Shown here: positions 23,827 to 32,014 of the stretch, piece by piece
How the letters are laid out: every line of letters starts with the position of its first letter
Position numbering within the stretch: the first letter of the stretch is position 1
Assembly: GCA_026002045.1 (NCBI GenBank)
Contig: BOAV01000011.1
Span: 1 to 42,269 of the forward strand
Origin: Spirochaetia bacterium
Lineage (GTDB): Bacteria > Spirochaetota > Spirochaetia > Treponematales > Breznakiellaceae
Length of the DNA stretch: 42,269 bases
Direction of reading: 5' to 3'
The notes under the pieces: generated by a model
What the model saw: only the letters and a program-made list of their open reading frames with translations
The model's database searches: none
Told to the model about the DNA's origin: nothing
Translations under genes and position numbers: made by a program

Positions 23827-25029
23827 TCATTTTGCCAGTGTCCCCGCATTGGTAACAATGGAAATAATATTCCCCGCCGCCCCGCCCAATGTTGAAAGGA
23901 AGAACACCAGCAGCGCACGGGTGATGCGGTTGCGGTAAATGCCCTTGATGCTGGTAACATCATCGGAGATGGTTTGGGTATCTGAAACACGGGGCTTCCG
24001 CAGGGTGGCTTCAACAACGCCGGAAAAAAGTCCCACCCCGATAAAGGGATTGATTGTAGCAATGGGAGCCCCCACAAAGGAGACGAGGACCGAAAGGGGA
24101 TGCCCCAGGGCGATAATGGTTCCCAGGGCGGCGAGGGAGCCGTTGAGGAGAACCCAGCGGAGCAGCATCCGAATGCCGCTTATATCCGTGTCGGCGCGGA
24201 AGAAGCCCGCCGCGATGAGGGCAACGATCAACAGGGGGATAAGCCAGGTCGCCGCTTGGGAGATAATGCCCGGTCGGGGGACCGTGTCCAAATCAACCAC
24301 ATCAACGGTCTCGTTTCCGGCGGCGATCTTTTCCAGATGGGCCATTATCCCCTGAAGGTGCCCGGCCCCAACCACCGCCGCAACTTTACTGTTCGCAGTA
24401 TTACTGTTCTGTGTTGCCGATTCCCAGATCTTTGCCGCCAAATAGCGGTCCCGCTCGTCAATGAGGGTGGACTTGACCGGGGGGAGGTATTCCGCAAGTT
24501 CGGCCATCATACCGTCAAGTTCGCTGGCCTTTTTTAAATTTTCAATTTCATCTTCGCTTAGTTTCTCATTGGTAAAGGCCCCGGACAAAAGGGAGGCTAG
24601 GAGTTTGCACTTGTTCCATAAATTGCAGCGGGCCCAGGCGCGGCGCAGGGTGAGTGAAACCTCGCGGTCGCAGAAGTCAAAGGGGATACCCAATTCGTTG
24701 GCAGTGTCTATGGCGGTTTTCATTTCTTCGCCGGGCTTTACCCCCAGTTCGTTACCAAGCTTGCGCTGGAATCCGGAGAGCACCAGGTTCGCGATCAGCA
24801 GAAAGGCTTTGCCGTCCTTAAAGACCTTTGCGATATTGAGCCGTTCCCAGTTTTCCTGTTCGGTCATGGAACCGTAGCGGCCTTTGTCCAGCTCAACGCA
24901 GACCCGGTCCGGGCGGCTCTCCCGGATCACCCGGCTTACTTCATCAATGCTTTCACGGGAAACATGGGCGGTGCCGATAAGGGTTATATCCCGGCCGCCA
25001 AGGCTCAGGGTTACACAATTGTCATTCAT
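23827..25029 (-). CDS. TraB/PrgY-family membrane protein
   Basis: This 400-residue protein has the N-terminal TraB domain. The first conserved block is LIGTAHVSRESIDEV, then VCVELDKGRY, and GAGHLQGIMAHL is the GxGH block. About four membrane helices lie in the C-terminal third. Family members include enterococcal PrgY/TraB, which blocks peptide pheromone signalling, and archaeal and plant relatives of unclear function; a metalloprotease-like fold has been proposed. AGGAG lies five bases before the ATG. It follows the TPR lipoprotein gene by 24 bases on the same strand. A palindrome at 24396 encodes SNTA just before the GAGH block. Confidence 0.88.
   Translation of the reverse strand: MNDNCVTLSLGGRDITLIGTAHVSRESIDEVSRVIRESRPDRVCVELDKGRYGSMTEQENWERLNIAKVFKDGKAFLLIANLVLSGFQRKLGNELGVKPGEEMKTAIDTANELGIPFDFCDREVSLTLRRAWARCNLWNKCKLLASLLSGAFTNEKLSEDEIENLKKASELDGMMAELAEYLPPVKSTLIDERDRYLAAKIWESATQNSNTANSKVAAVVGAGHLQGIMAHLEKIAAGNETVDVVDLDTVPRPGIISQAATWLIPLLIVALIAAGFFRADTDISGIRMLLRWVLLNGSLAALGTIIALGHPLSVLVSFVGAPIATINPFIGVGLFSGVVEATLRKPRVSDTQTISDDVTSIKGIYRNRITRALLVFFLSTLGGAAGNIISIVTNAGTLAK
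24396..24406. repeat. CAGTAWTACTG palindrome, copy 8
   Basis: Exact CAGTATTACTG on the plus strand, read as SNTA on the coding minus strand, in a low-conservation loop of the TraB-like protein. Confidence 0.85.
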
Positions 25030-25053
25030 GGATGCTCCTGGTTAATTTTCGTC

Positions 25054-26466
25054 CTAGTTTAGCGCAAGGAGGCGTTCTGTAACAGCCCATTCGTTCAGCC
25101 GCCACTCGGGGACGGCCTTCATGCCAAGGCTCTTTACCTCCAGGAAATATTTATCCGCAAGGAATTTGTTTCCCCGTATATCATAGTAGTTTGCCAGATA
25201 GTAGAGCATCCTGGCCTTGTTTTCGGCGTTCTTCTCCCGGTCTATCCTTATGGCCAGATCATTATCCCCGCTCAGATCATGGTAGAGCCTGAGCATATAC
25301 CATTCCGGGCTTTCCCGTTTGGCCCTGCGAAGGGCCTGTTCCAGAAATGACCTGGGGTCGCCGATCCTGCCCGCACGCATCCAGTTCATTACCGCAAGCA
25401 GGGCGTAGCTTGATTCATTGGGGGCATATTGATAAGCCGACAGAAAGGCGTCCCTGGCTTCCGCCCAAAGGCCCTTCCGCATCTTGTGCATCCCGACCCC
25501 TTCCCAGGCAAAATAGTAATCCGGTTTCAGTTTTGCCAGAATTTCGTAATCGTGTTCCGCGCCGTCGTAGTCACCGGTTTCATCCTTAAGGCCCGCGCTG
25601 TACACATAGGCAAGGAAATTGTCCGGCTCAAGTTCAATGGCCCGCTCGAATTCTTCCAGGGCTTCCTTTTTCCGGCCCAGGTCGAGCAGCACATTTCCCC
25701 GGTCCACGGCGATCCAGGAGTTCCCGCTGTCGAACTTCTTTGCAATATCCAGATCGCTCAGGGCCTGGGGCTTATATCCCGTATCCTTGTAGAGCCGGGC
25801 CCGTTCATGCCGGGGTTCGGCGGCTGCAGGATAAAGGGTTACCGCCCTGTTCAGGAGCTCTTCGGCTTTTTTGGGATCATGGCTGTAGCGGTACACCAGG
25901 GCTCTGCCCGTAAGGGCGTCCATGTTTTCAGGGGCCGCTGCCAGGACGCGGTCAAACCAGGAACCTGCATCCCGGTAAGACCCGGAGCGGAGGGCGATGT
26001 TCCCCAGGCTCAAAAGTGCGTCCGTATTGACAGGATCGGTCTTGATAATCTGTTCCAGGATGTTCCGCTGTTCCTTTTCCTTCCCCGAAGCCCCTTCCAG
26101 CGCGGCAAGCACAAAGAGGGCCTCAAGGTTACCGGGTTCTGCGGATATCACCTCCTGGGTGACGATCCGCCCTTCAGCCGGGCGGCCCGCGGAGATTAAA
26201 ACCGAAGCCTTTAAAAGCCGTATCCCCGTAGTATTTGCCTCTGCGGGATCGATGGTATCAAAAAGCCCCAGGGCTTCATCAAACTTACCCTGGGAAAGGA
26301 ATTCCGACATCCTGGACAGGATCAGCGGGGTACCCTCGTCTTTCTCTGCTGTTTTTTCCGCCGCCGCTGCTTCGGGTTTTTCGGGGGGCGTCACAGGCAT
26401 GGAAACACAGGCTGAAAAGGCCGCTAAAGCTGTCAATAAAAAAAATATATGGCCGGGGCGGTACAT
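25054..26466 (-). CDS. TPR-repeat lipoprotein
   Basis: This 470-residue protein has a signal peptide and a lipobox near FSAC (mature Cys20), followed by a Pro/Glu/Ala-rich linker. About ten tetratricopeptide repeats then fill residues 60-430, with typical signatures such as ALLSLGNIALRSGSYRDAGSWFDRVL split over two helices. TPR lipoproteins act as scaffolds for envelope complexes; the partner is unknown. The start at 26466 lacks a good ribosome site but gives an intact signal peptide. It is first in a two-gene unit with the TraB-like gene and divergent from the gene at 26540. Confidence 0.88.
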   Translation of the reverse strand: MYRPGHIFFLLTALAAFSACVSMPVTPPEKPEAAAAEKTAEKDEGTPLILSRMSEFLSQGKFDEALGLFDTIDPAEANTTGIRLLKASVLISAGRPAEGRIVTQEVISAEPGNLEALFVLAALEGASGKEKEQRNILEQIIKTDPVNTDALLSLGNIALRSGSYRDAGSWFDRVLAAAPENMDALTGRALVYRYSHDPKKAEELLNRAVTLYPAAAEPRHERARLYKDTGYKPQALSDLDIAKKFDSGNSWIAVDRGNVLLDLGRKKEALEEFERAIELEPDNFLAYVYSAGLKDETGDYDGAEHDYEILAKLKPDYYFAWEGVGMHKMRKGLWAEARDAFLSAYQYAPNESSYALLAVMNWMRAGRIGDPRSFLEQALRRAKRESPEWYMLRLYHDLSGDNDLAIRIDREKNAENKARMLYYLANYYDIRGNKFLADKYFLEVKSLGMKAVPEWRLNEWAVTERLLALN

Positions 26467-26491
26467 ATCTTTAATATCGGTAAGAAAAGGC

Positions 26492-26522
26492 TTACAGTGA
26501 ACGGGTATTCATGGTATACCAT
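26492..26522 (+). promoter_or_regulatory. Candidate promoter with palindrome ATGGTATACCAT
   Basis: TTACAG (26492-26497), a 17-base spacer and TATACC (26515-26520) form a possible promoter. The -10 box sits in a perfect 12-bp palindrome, ATGGTATACCAT (26511-26522), between divergent genes. A repressor operator is possible. The start site would be very close to the ribosome site at 26525-26530. Confidence 0.35.
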
Positions 26523-26539
26523 ACGGAGGACAGCATAAA

Positions 26540-27973
26540 TTGATAAGAAAACCGGTGTTTCCCCGTTTAATCGGCCTTCTCGGCCTGTACGGAGGGGTCT
26601 TTATCCTTCTGGTGATGATCCAGTTTACCAAACAGGCAGGAGAACCGCGGCCTGACGGAAGATCCCTCCGTAGGGCTGCCGGTTCTTACCGGGAGTTCCC
26701 GGAAAAAAGGGACTTTGTCCCGGCTGATTTTGTCATCCCCGCAGCCCGGAGCGCCCAAACCTACAATGAGGCCCTTATCCGCTGGGGGGACCAAAATTTT
26801 TCTCTCTGGAACCGGGACATCTCCAATCAGAATGACGAGGATATGGTCATTGCCTATCAGGGCGAGGCGGTCAGGCGGGGCAATTACAGGGCCGCTGTCT
26901 CAGCAGTCTCTCAGGCCTTCCTGAACGGAACCCGGCGGACCTATGAATCTTCGGTCTATCTTGGGGGCGCGGAAATAGCGGCCCGTTCATTGGCCGCTGC
27001 GGATCAGGAAAAAACCGGCCGTCTTTCCCGGCAAATAATCGAAAAATCCCCGGATTTCCTGCGGGAAAGCCATGCCTTTGAATTTTTCGTCATCCGGGGG
27101 GATACCAATTTTATCAATAACGGGATGGCGCTGATCAGTTCGATTGATCCGGCTGACCTGACACCGGAATTGACCCCCGGCGTTTTTGAGGGGCTTATGG
27201 ATCTGCGGCTGTACCGTCCCAATGGGGATAATCCTTTTGAGGGGTTGGTGGATCAAGCCTGTTTTGTCATTTCCCAAAGCATCCGGCGGATGCCGGGAAC
27301 TAAGGGGACAGATTTGATCCTGGTGTTTCAGGGGGACACTGCGGATATTGAATTCAACATGCGGCTGGGAAAGGCCCTGCTGGTCTGGGCGGAATCTTTG
27401 GGCAGCGGGGACTGGATACATCTGGGCCGTTCCCTGATCCTCTCCTGCCTTTCCCTGGAGGATGGTTCCGGTACGGTCCCTGCGGCGCTGACCATTAACA
27501 GGGCAGGGGAACCCGGCGAAGACGGCGCCCCCCGTGTCAGTTCCGCCCGGCTCTACCGGATCCTCCGTATTGGTGAATACTATCCACGGGCCGCGGCGAT
27601 AGGCTCCGCTTTAAACGGCCTCTGCGCCTGGACCGCAGCGCCGACAGTGTCCGCAGCCCAGGAAAACAGCGTTCTGGACATTGCCGTCACTTTTCCCGCA
27701 GGGGAAGCCCATTACCTGCTGATCCGGGGGGTGCGGCCCTTCAGCAGGATAGAGCTTCACGGTACGGACTGGCGCACGGATTCCCAGTTTGAACGGTACG
27801 ATTCTTCCGGCTGGGTATATCGGGCACAGGATCAGATTCTGGTTATCAAGCTGAGACACCGCGCTACGGTGGAACATGTCAGGATTTTTTACGGGGCAGC
27901 GGCAGCCCCGGTGACGCCCCCGGCGGAAAACGCGCCTCAGCAGCAAGTTTCGGAGGAAACGGGCGGTGAATGA
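26540..27973 (+). CDS. Hypothetical membrane-anchored protein
   Basis: This 477-residue protein is not recognised. It starts with TTG at 26540, nine bases after GGAGGA. One N-terminal helix (LIGLLGLYGGVFILLVMIQF) anchors it. The rest is predicted outside the cytoplasm and shows a helical, repeat-like middle (YRAAVSAVSQAFLNGTRRTYE). A C-terminal beta-like domain (VTFPAGEAHYLLIRGVRPFSRIELHGTDW split across strands) is followed by a Pro/Ala/Gln tail. It looks like a spirochaetal envelope protein. Its stop overlaps the histidine phosphatase start by eight bases, so the two are coupled. Confidence 0.75.
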   Translation: MIRKPVFPRLIGLLGLYGGVFILLVMIQFTKQAGEPRPDGRSLRRAAGSYREFPEKRDFVPADFVIPAARSAQTYNEALIRWGDQNFSLWNRDISNQNDEDMVIAYQGEAVRRGNYRAAVSAVSQAFLNGTRRTYESSVYLGGAEIAARSLAAADQEKTGRLSRQIIEKSPDFLRESHAFEFFVIRGDTNFINNGMALISSIDPADLTPELTPGVFEGLMDLRLYRPNGDNPFEGLVDQACFVISQSIRRMPGTKGTDLILVFQGDTADIEFNMRLGKALLVWAESLGSGDWIHLGRSLILSCLSLEDGSGTVPAALTINRAGEPGEDGAPRVSSARLYRILRIGEYYPRAAAIGSALNGLCAWTAAPTVSAAQENSVLDIAVTFPAGEAHYLLIRGVRPFSRIELHGTDWRTDSQFERYDSSGWVYRAQDQILVIKLRHRATVEHVRIFYGAAAAPVTPPAENAPQQQVSEETGGE

Positions 27974-28667
27974 GGGCTTTTTTGCGGAGCTTAAAAAACC
28001 GATAGATTTTTATTTTATCCGCCACGGCCAGAGCGAGGGGAACATCGCGGGGATTCTGCAGGGTCGTCTGGAATATCCCCTTACCGCCGCAGGCCGGGAA
28101 CAGGCGGCGGCCCGGGGACTATCCCTGCAAAAAATGCTGGCCGATGTTGACGGCAGCCGGACCCTGTTTTACGCCTCGCCCCTGAGCCGCGCCGCTGAAA
28201 CCGCGCATATTATCGCAGCGCAACTCAAAACGGCCCGGCCCGGCGCCGCGGAAATAGCCTTGCCACCCCCGGTTTTTTTGGACGATTTACAGGAACTGGA
28301 TCTGGGAAGCTGGACCGGAAAGATCCTGCCTGAGATGCCGCAGGCAGAACCGGAAACGTGGAAGCGCTTCCAGGCCCGCAGCTGGGACGCCGTGCCCGGC
28401 GCGGAATCCGCCGCATCCCTTTACGACCGGGCCGTGCGGGTATGGACAGCGCTTCGGGAGGGGGCAAAAAAAAGCGGCGCGGAAGCGGTAATCGTCATTA
28501 CCCACCATGGCATTATCCAATGGCTGATAAAAACCACCTTTGGCGTCCGCACCTGGTTCCCCCTGATACCCATGTCCAACTGCGGCCTCTCCAGGCTGCG
28601 GGTAGAACCCGTCCCCGGCCAACCCAACGCCCACACGGCTTGGGAAATGATCAACCGGGAGTTATAG
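27966..28667 (+). CDS. Histidine phosphatase family protein
   Basis: This 233-residue member of the phosphoglycerate mutase-like superfamily starts with GTG at 27966. The catalytic motif is FIRHGQSEGN (phosphorylated His in RHG). GRLEYPLTAAGREQA follows, and the second catalytic His is in VIVITHHGIIQWL. It would dephosphorylate a small phosphorylated metabolite such as a sugar phosphate or cobalamin precursor; the substrate is not readable. It is coupled to the upstream membrane protein and followed after two bases by the TPR lipoprotein gene, so the three probably form one transcript. Confidence 0.9.
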   Translation: MNEGFFAELKKPIDFYFIRHGQSEGNIAGILQGRLEYPLTAAGREQAAARGLSLQKMLADVDGSRTLFYASPLSRAAETAHIIAAQLKTARPGAAEIALPPPVFLDDLQELDLGSWTGKILPEMPQAEPETWKRFQARSWDAVPGAESAASLYDRAVRVWTALREGAKKSGAEAVIVITHHGIIQWLIKTTFGVRTWFPLIPMSNCGLSRLRVEPVPGQPNAHTAWEMINREL

Positions 28668-28669
28668 CC

Positions 28670-29620
28670 ATGACTTCCAGACGATACAAATTTTATGCAA
28701 TCATTGGTATCATCTGTCTTGGAGCGCTCCTTTTCGGCTGCGCCAGAAACGGGCGGCAGGATGTTTCCGTTGTACCCGCAGCGGAACCGGAACAGCAAGC
28801 GGCGGAGCCGGAATCAGTCGGGGAATCGGCGCCCGCTGATAATACCGCGCCCCCCGGCAGTAATACCGCGCCTCTTACCAGCACCGTTGGCCCCATGGGA
28901 AAACTCAGCGGCCCCCTGCCTGCCTTTGGGGTATATGTTCCGGAACTCAACCCTGCGAATTATCAGAAGATCGACACCGCCGCCATGCAGGGCATGGGAA
29001 TGGAGCCCCACTACGTGAGTTTTTTATCGGGGACGAAATTGTTCAGGGACGGGGATTATGACCGGGCCATTGCGGAATATACCCGGGCCATCGATCTTAA
29101 GAAGGATTATGCGGAGGCCTATAATTACCGGGGCTATCTTTACGGCGAAAAAGGGGATCTGGAAAAGGCCATCGCCGATTACACCCGGGCCGTCAACCTG
29201 CGGAGCGGTTACACCGATGCTTATATCAACCGGGGCTATGCCTACGGCGAAAAGGGCGATTGGGAAAAGGCCGTCGCCGATTATACCCGTGTGATTGAAC
29301 TGGAACCAAAAAACGCATCGGCCTATAACAAGCGGGGCAGCCTCTATTACCAAAAGGGCAATGATGATCAGGCCATCAGGGACTACGGCGCGGCAATCAA
29401 ACTAAACCCCGATTACGCCCTTGCCTATAATAACCGGGGCAACGCCTGGTACAGCAAGGGCGACCTTGACCGGGCCATTGCGGATCTTGACCGGGCCATC
29501 GCTCTGGACCCGAATTTTGTCCAGGCCTACCTCAACCGGGGCAACGCCTGGCAGCGGAAAGGCGAAAACGAAAGGGCCGATGCGGATTTTGCGGCGGCAG
29601 AAAAACTGCGGCGTGAATGA
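28670..29620 (+). CDS. TPR-repeat lipoprotein
   Basis: This 316-residue lipoprotein has a signal peptide ending LLFGC (mature Cys24). An ATG at 28670 is used; a longer frame from 28358 is the shadow of the phosphatase gene. A low-complexity linker rich in Ala/Pro/Glu contains a short duplicated DNTAPPGSNTAP motif. Six nearly regular TPR units follow (residues about 125-310), each of the form YNxRGxxYxxKGDxxxAIxDYxxAIxL. It is probably exported and protein-binding. The regular DNA repeats could recombine. Confidence 0.9.
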   Translation: MTSRRYKFYAIIGIICLGALLFGCARNGRQDVSVVPAAEPEQQAAEPESVGESAPADNTAPPGSNTAPLTSTVGPMGKLSGPLPAFGVYVPELNPANYQKIDTAAMQGMGMEPHYVSFLSGTKLFRDGDYDRAIAEYTRAIDLKKDYAEAYNYRGYLYGEKGDLEKAIADYTRAVNLRSGYTDAYINRGYAYGEKGDWEKAVADYTRVIELEPKNASAYNKRGSLYYQKGNDDQAIRDYGAAIKLNPDYALAYNNRGNAWYSKGDLDRAIADLDRAIALDPNFVQAYLNRGNAWQRKGENERADADFAAAEKLRRE

Positions 29621-29641
29621 ACTATAGTTTTAAAAAAATTT

Positions 29642-29671
29642 ATGGCAAATTTGCCATTTCAAATGTATAAT
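29642..29671 (+). promoter_or_regulatory. Perfect palindrome ATGGCAAATTTGCCAT with nearby TATAAT
   Basis: The 16-bp perfect palindrome (29642-29657) lies in the 174-base gap before the trehalase-like gene. A perfect TATAAT follows at 29666-29671, putting the -35 position (29643-29648) inside the palindrome. That is the geometry expected of an operator over a promoter. Confidence 0.4.
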
Positions 29672-29725
29672 AAACTAATTTCTAAAGTAGCTGCCGGGGC
29701 GGTGGTGAAAAGGTAAAGGATAAAT

Positions 29726-29754
29726 TTGACTTTTTAGGTAGTATGGAGTATTCT
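29726..29754 (+). promoter_or_regulatory. Promoter of the trehalase-like gene
   Basis: TTGACT (29726-29731), a 17-base spacer and TATTCT (29749-29754), 40 bases before the TTG start. This is a strong sigma70-type match. Confidence 0.65.
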
Positions 29755-29794
29755 CGATTGAATACGCATCAAGGTAATTCCGAGGAGCAATTGG

Positions 29795-31219
29795 TTGACA
29801 AAGCGCGATTTCCCCAAGATCCACTTCTATGATCAGGATTTTGTAGATATATATGACAAAACCTGGGCATGGATTCAGGATTGCTGGACTTCAGACAGCG
29901 AGAATAGCGCAATTGGGGGGAAATTCTTTTCATATCCCGGAAATCCGGTGATCCAGCAGGCGGACGCCATCTTTTCGTCCTTTTTTCTGGTCTATTCCAA
30001 CCGGATCTACCAGGCTCACCCGACTTTGGACGTTTTTTACGACCGCCAGGAGCCCAATGGGGCGATCCGTTCCGCCTACAGTATCGAAACCGGGCAGCCG
30101 GTGGTGGACAGGGACAACCCCGAATGCCTGGGGATCCCCCTTTTTGCCTGGGCCGAATTCAACCTGTACCACAAAACGGCCAACAAAAAGCGGGTCAAGG
30201 ATGTGCTCCCCACCCTGCACCGGTACGTCGAATGGATCGATTCGGTTTTTAAGCGGGACAACGGCCTGTACCAGGTTCCCCTTTCCGTCACGGGGATGAC
30301 CAATTCCCCCCGGGAGAATGCGGCCTATCCCCTGGACTTTAACGCCATGATGGCCGTCAACGTGCTCTACATGTCCGCCATGGCGGATATCCTTAACGAC
30401 AAGGAATCAAGCTTTCAGTACAAAAGGCAGTACTTTTCCCTCAAGACCCGGATCAATTCCCTGATGTGGGACCCGGAAGACGGCTTCTACCACGATATCG
30501 ACATCAATGAGAAGCGGCTTCCGGTCAAAACCATTGCCGGTTACTGGCCCCTGCTGGCGGAAATTCCCAATGACGACAAGGCGGAGCAGATCATCGGCAA
30601 GCTGTCGGACCCGCTGTTCTTTGGCTCTCCCCACCCTTTTCCCTCTTTGGCCGTGAATGAACCGGCCTTTGACGAAAACGGAGGCGGTTACCGGGGCAGT
30701 GTGTTTCCCCATCTTACCTTTATGGTGATTAAGGGGCTTGAACGCTACCAGCGCTGGGACCTGGCCCGGGACTGCGCCATCCGGCATGTCTATTTTATGC
30801 TGGACTCCATGAGCCCCGAGGGGAACCACCACAAGGGCAACCTCTGGGAAGCCTATCTTCCCTTAAAAGAGGGGCCCGCCCAGTGGGAAGAAAAACCCGA
30901 TTTTCCCCGGTCCCAGTACCTTACCTTCGATGCCCTTTCCACGATATGCCTGACAATCGAAAATATCGTGGGCCTTTTCATTTCCCTGCCCCGCAAAACC
31001 GTGGACTGGATCATCCCCAATCTTGAGATCATGGGGGTGGAAAACCTTTCCCTCAAGAAAAATATGATCACCATCCTGTCCAACAAGAGCGGCCGGGGCT
31101 GGGAGATTCACATGGAGAGCGAAAAATTGTATTATTTTACCATTAATATTCTGGGGAAGAAAAAAAAGACCCTGCCTATCCCGTCGGGAAAGTGTTCCAT
31201 GCTCATAGATAAATTATGA
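29795..31219 (+). CDS. Trehalase-like glycoside hydrolase ((alpha/alpha)6 barrel)
   Basis: This 474-residue protein has the look of GH37/GH63-type hydrolases: IYDKTWAWIQDCW at the start, GNPVIQQADAIFSSFFLVYS, DRQEPNGAIRSAY, ENAAYPLDFNAMMAVNVLYM, RINSLMWDPEDGFYHDID, and GGGYRGSVFPHLTFMVIKGL near the C-terminus. The D in DPEDGFYHD and the E in the EGNHHKGNLWEAY region are candidate catalytic or substrate-binding residues. There is no signal peptide. Trehalose or a related alpha-glucoside is a reasonable substrate guess, not proven. The start is TTG at 29795 with GAGGAG at 29782-29787. The last ~70 residues form a small beta domain. Confidence 0.8.
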   Translation: MTKRDFPKIHFYDQDFVDIYDKTWAWIQDCWTSDSENSAIGGKFFSYPGNPVIQQADAIFSSFFLVYSNRIYQAHPTLDVFYDRQEPNGAIRSAYSIETGQPVVDRDNPECLGIPLFAWAEFNLYHKTANKKRVKDVLPTLHRYVEWIDSVFKRDNGLYQVPLSVTGMTNSPRENAAYPLDFNAMMAVNVLYMSAMADILNDKESSFQYKRQYFSLKTRINSLMWDPEDGFYHDIDINEKRLPVKTIAGYWPLLAEIPNDDKAEQIIGKLSDPLFFGSPHPFPSLAVNEPAFDENGGGYRGSVFPHLTFMVIKGLERYQRWDLARDCAIRHVYFMLDSMSPEGNHHKGNLWEAYLPLKEGPAQWEEKPDFPRSQYLTFDALSTICLTIENIVGLFISLPRKTVDWIIPNLEIMGVENLSLKKNMITILSNKSGRGWEIHMESEKLYYFTINILGKKKKTLPIPSGKCSMLIDKL

Positions 31220-31226
31220 TTTACTA

Positions 31227-31260
31227 GAGTTGTTCAATAACTGAAGTTATTGAACAACTC
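31227..31260. repeat. Perfect 15-bp hairpin at the gene end
   Basis: The arms GAGTTGTTCAATAAC (31227-31241) and GTTATTGAACAACTC (31246-31260) are perfectly complementary around TGAA. It starts eight bases after the trehalase-like stop. It shares the TTGTT/AACAA ends with the 37-base hairpin repeat downstream but is otherwise different. No T run follows on the plus strand. Confidence 0.8.
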
Positions 31261-31264
31261 CGCT

Positions 31265-31293
31265 AAAAAATGCAAAACGCGGAGCATTTTGCA
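31265..31293 (-). terminator. Rho-independent terminator, minus strand
   Basis: On the minus strand TGCAAAATGC (31293-31284), loop TCC, GCGTTTTGCA (31280-31271) with one wobble pair, then TTTTTT (31270-31265). It terminates the minus-strand gene that ends at 31321. Confidence 0.75.
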
Positions 31294-31294
31294 A

Positions 31295-31331
31295 GACTTG
31301 TTTAAGAACCAACCGGGTTCTTAAACAAGTC
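31295..31331. repeat. 37-base hairpin repeat, copy B
   Basis: The arms GACTTGTTTAAGAACC (31295-31310) and GGTTCTTAAACAAGTC (31316-31331) pair perfectly around loop AACCG. It is identical to copy A at 9408-9444 except that the two central stem bases differ in both arms so that pairing is kept. The right arm contains the stop codon and last residues of the minus-strand gene. Confidence 0.85.
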
Positions 31332-31875
31332 CACTGTCGGCGATAATTTCCTTGCCGTTGGCCCAGCAGGCCCGCCGTTTCTGCTTAAAGGGGATCCAGT
31401 CGCTGCCATCTTCGCCGATGTACATCCAGGAACCGTCATCAAGCTGAATCCGCTTGTAGAGATTGCCCTCGTAGGCGTCAAGGGTGTTTAAAATTTCCGT
31501 ATGGAGCCAAAAGGATTCAACGAGAATCGAGGACCCCTTCTGGGGCACGGCCCAGGGGAAGGGCGCTCCCTGCTTGGAGCAGAGCTGATACCCTTCGATC
31601 TCCCGGTCCTTCTTGTTAAGCCGCTCATCCACGAGAAAGGGCTGTAAAATTTCGTGGGCATTCCCTCCGATTTTAAGCTGGCCATACACATTAACACAGA
31701 CCACCCGGTCTACCCTGTTGATCCGTTCAATATACCCGAATACCGTCCAGGGACTTACAATCGTCGAAAAACCAAGCTGCTTCTTGGCGGCCTCATAATC
31801 AAGATTATATATGGCCCGGATGAGCCCCTGCTGATCGTATACCTTACCTTTATAGTAGTGAAAAGTCTTTGCCAT
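31321..31875 (-). CDS. Hypothetical protein
   Basis: This 184-residue protein is of no recognised family. The ATG at 31875 follows AGGAAGGA; a longer frame from 31941 has no support. It is soluble, with no signal peptide or helix, and aromatic- and charge-rich (MAKTFHYYKGKVYDQQGL, then VVCVNVYGQLKIGGNAHE, and ending in a W-rich RRACWANGKEII). The last residues SGLV and the stop come from the 37-base hairpin repeat, so the C-terminus may have been changed when that element arrived. It is followed by a clear terminator. Confidence 0.75.
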   Translation of the reverse strand: MAKTFHYYKGKVYDQQGLIRAIYNLDYEAAKKQLGFSTIVSPWTVFGYIERINRVDRVVCVNVYGQLKIGGNAHEILQPFLVDERLNKKDREIEGYQLCSKQGAPFPWAVPQKGSSILVESFWLHTEILNTLDAYEGNLYKRIQLDDGSWMYIGEDGSDWIPFKQKRRACWANGKEIIADSGLV

Positions 31876-31974
31876 ATTTTTAATATCCTTCCTGTTATGT
31901 AATGTTACGGAGAGTCTAGCATACGCGGATAAGTTTTGCAAGAAACACCCGTTAAATATACAAAAGGTGAACCA

Positions 31975-32004
31975 TTGCCTTAACCCCGCCCGCCCTCCTA
32001 TACT
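31975..32004 (+). promoter_or_regulatory. ppx operon promoter (possibly leaderless)
   Basis: TTGCCT (31975-31980), an 18-base spacer and TATACT (31999-32004). The ATG of ppx follows only ten bases after the -10 box, and no ribosome site is present. The mRNA may therefore begin at or within a few bases of the start codon. Confidence 0.5.
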
Positions 32005-32014
32005 TACTTATCCT

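Noticed and set aside
28358..28669. N-terminal extension of the TPR lipoprotein
   Set aside because: It is the shadow of the histidine phosphatase gene; the signal peptide and lipobox start at 28670.
28858..28868. CAGTAATACCG as a further palindrome copy
   Set aside because: It is counted only as a near match. It sits in a small local duplication (two NTAP-encoding units), so chance resemblance is more likely here than elsewhere.
29643..29656. Sigma54 promoter (TGGC...TTGC) before the trehalase-like gene
   Set aside because: The spacing between the GG and GC elements is too short for a sigma54 site; the sequence is better described as a perfect palindrome.
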